Assembly: GCF_002994635.1 (NCBI RefSeq)
Contig: NZ_PVNL01000030.1
Coordinates: forward strand, 62,001-126,000
Source: Enhygromyxa salina
GTDB taxonomy: Bacteria > Myxococcota_A > Polyangia > Nannocystales > Nannocystaceae
Length of the DNA stretch: 64,000 nt
Direction of reading: 5' to 3'
The position numbers were made by a program, and so were the translations under genes. A model generated the notes under the pieces. The model made no database searches. It saw only the letters and a program-made list of their open reading frames with translations, and was not told the DNA's origin. This document shows positions 24,601 through 38,344 of this stretch, one piece after another; the first letter of the stretch is position 1, and each line of letters starts with the position of its first letter.

Positions 24601-26788
24601 GGCTGTCCGGAGCGCGCCCGCGTCCTTCGAGCTCGTCACCGAGCACGACGCCGCGCAGCACTACCGGGCGCTGGCCGAGCGCGGGGTCGACTATCAGCCG
24701 AGCTTGCGGGCGGTCGAGTCGGTCCAGCTCGGGCGAGGCTCGGCGCGGGCGAGGGTGGCTCGCAAGCAGACCCGCGCCGCGCTACTCGACGCCGCGTTTC
24801 AAGCTGTGCTCGCCGCCGTTGGTGAGGACGGCCGGTTCGTGACCGCGGCGCTCGGGGTGGCCGAGCTGGACAGCGCGAGGCTCACGACCACGCGCGAGAT
24901 CCGTGCCGAGGTCGCCAGCGGTGGTGGGGCAGGGCAGCTCGAGGGGCACGCGTGGTTGCTCGATTCGCACGGCGCGGTGGTGGCCGAGCTCAGCGGGATC
25001 CGGCTCGCGCTCATGCCCAGCGAGACCAGCGTGCTCCGACGTCGCCGCTGGCGGCCGCTCGGGCCGATCACCCCGGCGCCGCGGGTCAGCTCGACCCTGG
25101 GCTACGTGGTGTGGGGTCCCGATCAGCCCTCGCGCGCGGCGGTGCTCGACGCCCTCGCAGCTCGTGGTGTGCCGGCCCGCGGCGACGCTGCGCTCTCGCT
25201 CGATCGTGCTGAGCAGCTCGCGGGGATCATCGTCGTATTCGGCAGTGCCGACACCTGTCACGCAGCCACGGTGGCAGCGTGCGAGCGGCTGATCGCCGCC
25301 GCTCGAGCTTGCGTCGAGCGCGGCGTCTCGCTCGAGCTGGTCGTGGTCACCGAGCGCGCGCACTGGATCACCGAAGACGCACCCGCGACGATCGGCGCGT
25401 CCGCGCTGTGGGGTCTGGCCCGGGTGGCCGTCGCCGAGCACCCGGGTTTGCGCTTGCGGGCGCTCGACCTCGGAGACCTCCGCGACCCCGCGCAGCGAGC
25501 AGGCCTCGTCGATGAACTCCTGGCTGGTCCGGGCGCGGACCGACAGCGCTCACTCGCGCTGCGCCCCGGCGTGGACGGGCTCGCCCGCCTCGTCGCCACG
25601 CTCGAGCCAGAACCGGTGGCCAGTCACGGGTGGGCGCCACCGCGCGCGGGCGCGGTGATCGTCACGGGCGGCCTGGGCGGCATCGGTCGCGCGGTCGTGA
25701 CCTGGCTGGTCGAGCGCGGGGTCGAGCGAGTGGTGATCCTCGGTCGCCGCACGCTCGATCACGCAGGCGCAGCGTTCATCGACGAACTCGTGAGTGGGGG
25801 TCACTCGCAGCTTCGCTACCTCGCGGTCGACGTCGCCGAAGCAGCGGCGCTGCGCGACGCACTCGCAAACGAGCTGGCGCAGGTGATCGGCGTGATCCAC
25901 AGCGCCGCCGTGCTCACCGACGCGCCGCTGCTCGAGCACGACGCCGCGCAGCTGCACGCGGCGCTGCGACCCAAGCTGCTCGGCGCCTGGAACCTGCACC
26001 AGCTCACCGAGGCGCGCGAGCTGGCGTTCTTTGTGATGTTTGGCTCGCTCGGTGGTTGGATCGGTCTGCCCGGGCAGGCGAGCTACGCGGCCGCCAACGC
26101 GGCGCTCGATGGTCTCGCCGAGCACCGCCGCGCGCTCGGGCTACCGGCCGTGAGCGTCGGCTGGTGTGGCTGGCGAGGGCTCGGGTTTGCCCGCAGCGCT
26201 GGGGGGGCGGCCTCGCTCGACCGCCTGGCCGCCGACGGGATCGGCTCGCTGGACGCCGAGCGGGCGCTCTCGCTGCTCGACCACTTGCTCACCAGCGACG
26301 CGGCGCCGGTCGTCGCCGTGATGCCGCCGGCCGAGGTTGCAGAGGTCGCGTCGGTCGACGCCGATGACCGGCTCGCCGAGCTGCGCGCCCTGGTGCCCGC
26401 CCGGCGCCGGGTCGTCGTGGGCGATCGCGTGCTCGCGGAGGTCGCCGCGGTGTTGCGCGAGGAGCCGCAGCGCGTGGACGTGGGGCGGCCGCTCAAGGAT
26501 CTGGGCCTCGACTCGCTGATGTCCGTCGAGCTCGCCGAACGGCTCGCGCGGGTGCTCGGGGTGACCACCGACCCGACCCTGATCTGGCGTCACCCCAGCG
26601 TCGACGCGCTGGTCGAGCACTTTGTGAACGAGCTCGCCGAGCCGGGCGTCGTCGCTGAACCGCGTGGCGCTGCCGATCAGCCCGACCCCCTGGTCGCGCA
26701 GCTCGACGAACTCAGTGAGGAAGACGTCCTGGCGATGACGCGAGCGATCGCCCCGGCGTCGACCGGTTCGTCTCGAGGCGTCTCTTGA
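21671..26788 (+). CDS. Type I modular PKS, one module: KS-AT-(degenerate DH)-KR-ACP
   Basis: 1,705 residues from ATG 21671; an in-frame GTG lies 15 bases upstream. The KS begins almost at the N terminus with no docking helix and carries Cys in DTACSSS (near 175), EGHGTGT and KPNIGHT. The AT has GHSMGE (near 611) and DVAAHS (near 717), not clearly malonyl or methylmalonyl type. A DH-like fold follows with His in GHAVGG (near 900) and Asp in ALLDAAF (near 1039), but the usual Pro of HxxxGxxxxP is Ala, so activity is doubtful. The KR has TGGLGGIG (near 1332) and ASYAAAN (near 1472) with an LTD motif resembling the B-type LDD. The ACP Ser is in LGLDSLM (near 1614). A short acidic tail follows. 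The KS resembles KS1 of the starter gene (shared D-I-x-Q-H-x-G-T-G and LTPHxxVxM segments). It lies between the sheath gene and a small lipoprotein gene, all on the same strand. Confidence 0.93.
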   Translation: MSDHPFTEGLVAIIGLACRLPGAPNPRALWQLLISGQDAMSQVPPDRWRATDYVDPDRRAPGKMVTAVGGFLAAVDGFDPEFFGISPREAVQIDPQQRLALELCWEALEHAGVAPDHLRDSDAGVFMGAMWNDYEKLHAIEDIEQHSGTGWHLGVVPGRVSHALHLRGPSMAVDTACSSSLVAVHLACKALLAGETSLALAGGVSLMLTPHVGVAMSKFGGTSATGRCSAYDARANGYVRGEGGGVVALRRYEDAVASGDPILAVIRASAVNNDGHSEGLTVPSEAAQRSLLRDVYARARVDPSSVSYVEGHGTGTAIGDPIEARAIGSELGRGRQRPLWLGSIKPNIGHTEAASGVASLIKVVLSLRAGVIPPNLNFAQPNPAIEFDALQLRVPTRAQPWPGVQLAGVNSFGFGGTNCHLVVSGFERAAGPQELDQPDRHYLIAVSARSAAALDARLQQLRELAQAGALCVADLAHTLWHRRAHLEHRAVVVARTLAQLDERLGEPQRAQLGAADPRLKLAFVFSGQGSQWLGMGRELLRVEPVFRAALAECSTIMQPMLGWSLIELTEHDQLEAHLRHVDGIQPAIYAMQVALAQTWRGLGVIPDAVVGHSMGEVAAAVAAGAITVSDGALITCSRAALLRRISGRGGMLSVAIGATATEQLLAESPQRYAGLGVAVDAGVGSTVVSGGLDALARLREDLEARGIECRSVAVDVAAHSPQIDALADELLAAIAHIRPRENDVRMISSVTGGEVDYRELQPAYWVRNLRNRVRFAEAANHLFEAGHSVFVEVSPHPLLTWPLRQIAKARGLEPVTVVGSMRRARPDHEVLLEALAALHNRGVTVALEQPGALVELPAYPWQRRRFWPRPRALPQPADRRAAEPDVVASFEPSRIAALAGHAVGGRSIVAAGVVLELVLRAWAMVESDSHVWVKIEQLEFAAPIPGDRRVRLELRGSALSLGPAGSVFGRVAKSAHQAVRSAPASFELVTEHDAAQHYRALAERGVDYQPSLRAVESVQLGRGSARARVARKQTRAALLDAAFQAVLAAVGEDGRFVTAALGVAELDSARLTTTREIRAEVASGGGAGQLEGHAWLLDSHGAVVAELSGIRLALMPSETSVLRRRRWRPLGPITPAPRVSSTLGYVVWGPDQPSRAAVLDALAARGVPARGDAALSLDRAEQLAGIIVVFGSADTCHAATVAACERLIAAARACVERGVSLELVVVTERAHWITEDAPATIGASALWGLARVAVAEHPGLRLRALDLGDLRDPAQRAGLVDELLAGPGADRQRSLALRPGVDGLARLVATLEPEPVASHGWAPPRAGAVIVTGGLGGIGRAVVTWLVERGVERVVILGRRTLDHAGAAFIDELVSGGHSQLRYLAVDVAEAAALRDALANELAQVIGVIHSAAVLTDAPLLEHDAAQLHAALRPKLLGAWNLHQLTEARELAFFVMFGSLGGWIGLPGQASYAAANAALDGLAEHRRALGLPAVSVGWCGWRGLGFARSAGGAASLDRLAADGIGSLDAERALSLLDHLLTSDAAPVVAVMPPAEVAEVASVDADDRLAELRALVPARRRVVVGDRVLAEVAAVLREEPQRVDVGRPLKDLGLDSLMSVELAERLARVLGVTTDPTLIWRHPSVDALVEHFVNELAEPGVVAEPRGAADQPDPLVAQLDELSEEDVLAMTRAIAPASTGSSRGVS

Positions 26789-26973
26789 GCACTTGGCCTG
26801 TTCGCCGAGGGCAGTGTTGTCGAGCCCACGCGTGCGAGTGCCAGCCGCTGCCAACCGACAGCTCAGGAGCTGCGAGTTACGCATGGGTGCACCTCGACAG
26901 AATATGGGTGCGCGAGTCCTGCAATTGATGCGCGATGATGGAGGAATCCTGCGAGCGAGTTCATGCTGTAGCC

Positions 26974-27234
26974 ATGCTCACCAAAACCATGCTCATGGCG
27001 TTCCTCGCCGCTTGCGGCGTCTCCTCCAACCCCGCAACCAGCCCCAACGAGAAGCAGCCGCCTGAAGAAGATGTCCAGGAGGATCAGCACTTTTGTTGCG
27101 CCAGCGTCGACCTCGAGAACTTCACCGGCGAGGGCTGTACCGCCATCAGCAAAGAGACCATCAACGCATGCAGCAACGTGTTGTACTGCCCTGAGATGTG
27201 GGCGAAGAGCGAGGGGAAGGTGGCCTGCGAGTGA
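26974..27234 (+). CDS. Small Cys-rich lipoprotein, unknown function
   Basis: 86 residues from ATG 26974 (MLTKTMLMAFLAACGVSS). The lipobox LAAC predicts lipid anchoring at Cys14 or nearby. A short Pro/Glu-rich linker leads into a compact region with six cysteines (HFCC, GEGC, NAC, LYC, VAC), likely disulfide-bonded outside the cytoplasm. A longer in-frame start at 26935 lacks a signal-like N terminus and is rejected. It lies 185 bp after the PKS gene and 157 bp before the PAAR gene on the same strand. No family recognised. Confidence 0.65.
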   Translation: MLTKTMLMAFLAACGVSSNPATSPNEKQPPEEDVQEDQHFCCASVDLENFTGEGCTAISKETINACSNVLYCPEMWAKSEGKVACE

Positions 27235-27391
27235 CCGTGACCATTCGCAGTCCCAAGCGTAGACCCGGGCCTGCCGCCCGTGGTGCAATGCCTCGCGCCG
27301 CCTCGGTTGGCGAAAATTCCGGCGCGAGGAGCCGCGATGTATTGCCCCACAGGCTGCTGGACGCGGTAGAGTAGCCCCCGCGAGTGAGATC

Positions 27392-27682
27392 ATGCCCGCC
27401 GCCGCACGCATCCTCGACCCCCACGTCTGCCCGATCACCGGCCCAGTGCCCCACGTGGGTGGCGTGATCCAGGCGCCCGGCGTCCCCACCGTGTTGATCG
27501 GGCATCTGGCGGCCGCGACCGAAGGGGGCGCCTGCGTGTGTGCGCTCGGTCTTCCCAACTCGATCGTCACCGGGTCCACGACCGTGGTGATCGGCAGCAA
27601 GGCCGCCGCGCGCGTGGGTGACCTGACCGCCCACGGGGGCAAGGTGGTCGCCGGCTGTTCGACGGTGTTGATCGGCGGGTGA
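27392..27682 (+). CDS. PAAR-domain spike-tip protein
   Basis: 96 residues from ATG 27392. The whole protein is a single PAAR fold: DPHVCP near the start, GPVPHVGGVI, a metal-site-like CVCA segment, then GSTTVVIGSKAAARVGDLTAHGG and a closing STVLIGG strand. PAAR proteins form the sharpened, metal-bound cone on the VgrG or baseplate spike of type VI secretion systems and extracellular contractile injection systems. There is no C-terminal toxin extension, so this is a bare tip. A tail sheath gene lies ~6 kb upstream on the same strand, but no VgrG, Hcp/tube or ATPase gene is in the window. It converges on the next gene, whose stop is 20 bp away. Fold is confident; the system it serves is unknown. 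Confidence 0.87.
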   Translation: MPAAARILDPHVCPITGPVPHVGGVIQAPGVPTVLIGHLAAATEGGACVCALGLPNSIVTGSTTVVIGSKAAARVGDLTAHGGKVVAGCSTVLIGG

Positions 27683-27701
27683 GCGGGCCGAGACCTCTCG
27701 C

Positions 27702-29441
<1,740 letters not shown>

Positions 29442-29470
29442 GGCCGGAGTCTACCCGCGGACGGCCGTAG

Positions 29471-29599
29471 GTCGTCGGTCTGTGCTCGCTCGCGCTCGGC
29501 TGCGGCCCCAGGGAGGTCGGCGGTGACGAGGGAAAGTGGGAGCTGCACGGCGAGCTCGCGGTGCCCGGCTGCCTGGCGCTGGAGATGCACCTGCCGTAG
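29471..29599 (+). pseudogene. Possible remnant of a small lipoprotein gene (no start codon)
   Basis: A 42-codon open stretch bounded by TAG on both sides reads VVGLCSLALGCGPREVGGD and continues KWELHGELAVPGCLALEMHLP. The LALGC segment looks like a lipobox after a hydrophobic signal, but no ATG, GTG or TTG precedes it in frame. An ATG at 29440 in another frame would reach it only through a frameshift. It may be a decayed short lipoprotein gene or chance. Confidence 0.3.
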
Positions 29600-29757
29600 C
29601 GGACCGCGGGTGAGCCTGTTTCCGCGCGAAAACACCGGCAAAATGAGCGTTTCAGCTGCGTAATCTCGAGGCGCGGTTGGAGGGACCGTCGTCGTCCTGA
29701 AATTTGGATGCGAGCCGACTTGGCTCCTATCGTGGGCGAGCTGGAGATATCACCGTC

Positions 29758-31416
29758 GTGCCCGGCTCCCAGGACAAACAAGAGCCGCTGATGCTCACTG
29801 ACCGTCCGTGGTCGGAGCTGGAGACGTTGCCCGTCGACGTGAGGTTGAGCGGGGCCTACCGCTCAATGCCCTCGGCCCGCGACCTGGTGGTCAGCCCCGA
29901 GCGCCCGCTGACGCTCGCGCCGCGGCGGGTGATCCTTCCCAGCCCGCTCACGCACCAGAGCCTCCCAGGCGCGGATCCCAAGCTCATCAACTGCGGGTTT
30001 CTCGAGCCGAACGCGCCCCCGGTCAACAAACTCCGTCAAGCACCAGCGACCGCGGGTGACAAGAAAAAGATCTCGGTCGGCAAGAGTTCATTTGACAACG
30101 ATCGAGACAGCTATTTTGTGCCGACTCGAAAGATCCGGGCTGGCCATCGCACGATCCAGCTTCACGCGCTGGTGCTCGGCTGGAACCACGCTGCGCTGAT
30201 GCTCGACACGCCCGATGGCTACGTCGTCCACCGCATCTATTGCTACGCCACGGAGGGCGAGGGGCACAAGGCCTTCGGGCTGGTGGACGAGCTCGTGAAG
30301 TTGCCGAGCGCGGGCGATCCGATCGTCGACGACACGCGCGGCACGTGGCGGGTCGTCAAGCCGCCTGCGCTGGTGCTCGAGCGACTGGTCACTTACGGCG
30401 TCAGCTCCTGCTCGTTCGCTGCGCTGTATAGCGTGCCGAAGCCAGACATCATCGCTGTCTCGCACATGTCGGGCAAACCGCCGATTCCGGTGGGCCTGAT
30501 GATGGAGCCGTTCCTCGACGAAGAGGACAAGCTGCAGCTCGTGGTCTCCCACCTTCCGCAGTCCAACGAGCTGATGAAGTTCGATCAGGACGTGATCTTC
30601 AGCGAGGAATTGCAGTGCAATACGCTGTTGATGTCTCGCGGCAAGGTCCCCACGCGCGACCAAGGCACGCGGCTGTTTCCGCAGATGGGGCACGCCGATG
30701 TGGGTATCTGTTTCCCAGACAAGGGCCTGCCTCGCATCGAAGGTACGCTGGGCGTCGGCGGTGACTACGACTACTGGACCCTGTTGCCGCTGGAGATCAG
30801 CAAGCGACTTCGCGCGGCGGTGTTCCCGGCCGGGCTCACCAAGAACGTGCTGTTCTCGGTCGGCGACGCGATCGCCAAGCGACCGACCAGCGGGATCCCG
30901 CGCCCAGAGCTGATCGACTTGTTCGCCGAGCAGGGACACACGTTGCCCAGGCTCTGCACGGTGTCAGTGACGAGGGCGAATCAGGCGTGGAGCATCGCGG
31001 CCGGCCGTCGCACCTACGAGGTCGTGTTGACCAACGGATCTCTGGTGTTCTCATGCGCCAGCGAGCCGTTTGACCTGGGCGCAGATGTCGTGCAGCCGCT
31101 TCTCGATGGGGCCTTTGGATTTCAGCGGATTCACAAAGAGATGTTCAAAGAGCTCAGCACGCAGCTCGCGCGGCTGACAGTGACCTACAAGTCCAAGGGC
31201 TACTTCGAGTCCAAGTCGACGATGGACGATTATCTCGATGCGGTGATCAGCGATTATCGATATACGAAGAACGAACAGCGCGCGTTCGCGCGGCTCGTGG
31301 GTGGACTGATGGTGTTCACCGCCCGCGAGCACCCGCTCGCGAAGGACGCCGCTCGAGTGATGAAGAAGAACCGATACAATATCTCGATCGAGCTGAAGAA
31401 GATCGATCGGCTCTGA
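29758..31416 (+). CDS. Unrecognised 552-residue protein
   Basis: The start chosen is GTG 29758 behind GGAGAT; ATG 29791 is an alternative. No signal peptide or membrane segment is visible, so it should be cytoplasmic. Notable segments are KLINCGFLEPNAPP, KKKISVGKSSFDNDRDSYFVPTRK (in two parts), HALVLGWNHAALMLDTPDGYVVHRIY near 135-160, VSSCSFAALYSV, MGHADVGICFPDKGLPRIEGTLGVGGDYDYW near 315-345, and a Lys-rich C-terminal helix ending IELKKIDRL. Charge and codon use look like a genuine gene. I do not recognise a family. It lies between the PAAR/beta-helix pair and a PKS gene on the same strand (110 bp), which could make it a PKS-cluster accessory or cargo of the contractile components; neither is shown. 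Confidence 0.75.
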   Translation: MPGSQDKQEPLMLTDRPWSELETLPVDVRLSGAYRSMPSARDLVVSPERPLTLAPRRVILPSPLTHQSLPGADPKLINCGFLEPNAPPVNKLRQAPATAGDKKKISVGKSSFDNDRDSYFVPTRKIRAGHRTIQLHALVLGWNHAALMLDTPDGYVVHRIYCYATEGEGHKAFGLVDELVKLPSAGDPIVDDTRGTWRVVKPPALVLERLVTYGVSSCSFAALYSVPKPDIIAVSHMSGKPPIPVGLMMEPFLDEEDKLQLVVSHLPQSNELMKFDQDVIFSEELQCNTLLMSRGKVPTRDQGTRLFPQMGHADVGICFPDKGLPRIEGTLGVGGDYDYWTLLPLEISKRLRAAVFPAGLTKNVLFSVGDAIAKRPTSGIPRPELIDLFAEQGHTLPRLCTVSVTRANQAWSIAAGRRTYEVVLTNGSLVFSCASEPFDLGADVVQPLLDGAFGFQRIHKEMFKELSTQLARLTVTYKSKGYFESKSTMDDYLDAVISDYRYTKNEQRAFARLVGGLMVFTAREHPLAKDAARVMKKNRYNISIELKKIDRL

Positions 31417-31526
31417 CAACTCTCGACGTTCGCCCGCACCTCGGCCCGGCTCGACCAGTTCACTGCGGCTAGCGGCTCGAACGGTCGACGGCTCGATGCG
31501 TCGGGGGTAGAGTGTCGAGCCCATCC

Positions 31527-36881
<5,355 letters not shown>

Positions 36882-36927
36882 GCCTTCGCTGCCGTGCCTC
36901 CAGCCCCGCTGCGCTGTACGCTGCCGT

Positions 36928-37425
36928 GTGCACTGGCTGCTGCGACTGTTCACGCGGGAGCGCGACCCCCAGCCGCGCCGCGTCGACGAGCTGCTCGAGA
37001 TCGGAGACCGCGTGGAGCTCGTTGGTCGGGTCGAGTCGCTGGGGGAGCTGCACAGTCCGCTCGACCACGAGCCCGCGGTGGTGATCCGCTATCGAGGCCG
37101 ACCCACCGCCCGCATCGATCGACAGACCCCGTTCGCCGACATGGGGACCGGCATCGAGGCTCACCAGGCTCTGGCGTTCGTGCTCCGCGACTCGAGCGGG
37201 ACGGCGCTGATCGAGCTCGACGCTGGGGTCGACGTCGGTGAGATCCACCAGCGGCTGCTCGGCACCTACGGGGCCGCGCTCGAGCTGGACGTCGAGCTGG
37301 TGCGGCCGGGCGATCGCGTGCGCGTGCAGGGCCGGGTCCGCGAGCGGACCGATGGCGGCTCGCCCCACCGTCGGGAGGCGTGGGCGGCCGTCGTCGTTGC
37401 CGAGAGCGTCGCGCTGGCCGAGTGA
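36928..37425 (+). CDS. GIDE/BAM-like domain protein
   Basis: 165 residues from GTG 36928. The central part, IGDRVELVGRVESLGELHSPL, then AVVIRYRG, DSSGTALIELDAGVDV and GDRVRVQGRVRER, resembles the GIDE (MULAN/BAM) domain in which beta strands with a G-x-V motif flank an SPL segment. Eukaryotic versions sit in an E3 ligase; bacterial versions have no established function. There is no signal peptide or clear transmembrane helix, unusual for GIDE proteins. It lies 46 bp after the PKS gene and 45 bp before the glycohydrolase gene, all on one strand, so it may be co-transcribed with either. Confidence 0.5.
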   Translation: MHWLLRLFTRERDPQPRRVDELLEIGDRVELVGRVESLGELHSPLDHEPAVVIRYRGRPTARIDRQTPFADMGTGIEAHQALAFVLRDSSGTALIELDAGVDVGEIHQRLLGTYGAALELDVELVRPGDRVRVQGRVRERTDGGSPHRREAWAAVVVAESVALAE

Positions 37426-37470
37426 GCGCCCGCGGTCGCTGGCCCGGACCCCCGACACCCAGAATTTGTT

Positions 37471-38343
37471 ATGCAGCGGTCCGTGGGCCGCACGATTCCA
37501 TCGGAGCAGGTGTTTGGGTTCGGCGTGCACGCCTCGCCCGCGTTCGTTCGTCGACGTGAGGTGCTGCGCGAGACCGTGGCCGCGCTGCTCGAGGCCGAGC
37601 CGCCCGATCAGTTTCATCGCCTCGCCCAGGCCAACCTCGCGCGCTGGCGGGCCGCGGCGTCGCCTGCGAGTGGGCCGATCGTGGAGGTGATCCCCGGCGA
37701 CTGGGGCGAGGTCACCCACGCGCTCACGAAGGCCCACGGCCACACCTTCGCGGTCTTGAACATGGCCAACGCCTATGTGCCGGGCGGGGGCTACGTCGAG
37801 GGCTCACCCGCGCAAGAAGAGAACATGTTTCGCCGCACGGACTGCCACCTGGCCGTCGTCGCCGCCGACATGGACCCGGTGACCGAGCGCTACCGGCCGC
37901 GGATGACCGCGCTGCTCAACGCCGAGCACGGCCGCGTGCTGCTGGACACCCAGCGCCCGCGGGTGTGCCTGCGAGCCGGGGAGGACCGTGAGCGCGGCGA
38001 TCTTGGCTACGCGTGGCTGCCCGAGGACGAGGTGTTCCCGTTCTTCGAGCTGCGCGCGGCCGCGATGGATCTGCGGGATGGTCGTCGCTTCGATCCCGAG
38101 CTCGCCAGCGAGAAGATCCGCGCGCAGCTCGATACCCTGATCGAGGCCGGGGTTCGCCACGCGGTGCTCAGCGCGTTTGGCTGCGGCGCGTTCGCCAACC
38201 CGGCGGACCAGGTCGCGCGGCTGTACGCGGAGGCCCTGCGCGCGCGCCCAGACGCGTTTGATCGGGTGGCGTTTGCGATCTTCCACCCTGGCTACGGGCC
38301 CGACAACTTTACGCCGTTCGAGCGGGTGTTCGCGGGCGGATGA
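37471..38343 (+). CDS. Bacterial-type poly(ADP-ribose) glycohydrolase (macrodomain fold)
   Basis: 290 residues from ATG 37471. The signature loop of bacterial-type PARG, GGG followed by QEE, is present as PGGGYVEGSPAQEENMFRRTD near residues 108-128, with the catalytic Glu pair in AQEEN. ADP-ribose pocket elements include FAVLNMANAYVPGGG upstream and HAVLSAFGCGAFANP near 230-245. These enzymes hydrolyse ribose-ribose bonds of poly(ADP-ribose), reversing ADP-ribosylation, or act on related metabolites. The length fits the family. Its stop lies one base from the stop of the convergent CotH gene. A second macrodomain protein is encoded 3 kb away, suggesting local ADP-ribose metabolism; no ADP-ribosyltransferase was recognised in the window. 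Confidence 0.88.
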   Translation: MQRSVGRTIPSEQVFGFGVHASPAFVRRREVLRETVAALLEAEPPDQFHRLAQANLARWRAAASPASGPIVEVIPGDWGEVTHALTKAHGHTFAVLNMANAYVPGGGYVEGSPAQEENMFRRTDCHLAVVAADMDPVTERYRPRMTALLNAEHGRVLLDTQRPRVCLRAGEDRERGDLGYAWLPEDEVFPFFELRAAAMDLRDGRRFDPELASEKIRAQLDTLIEAGVRHAVLSAFGCGAFANPADQVARLYAEALRARPDAFDRVAFAIFHPGYGPDNFTPFERVFAGG

Positions 38344-38344
38344 G

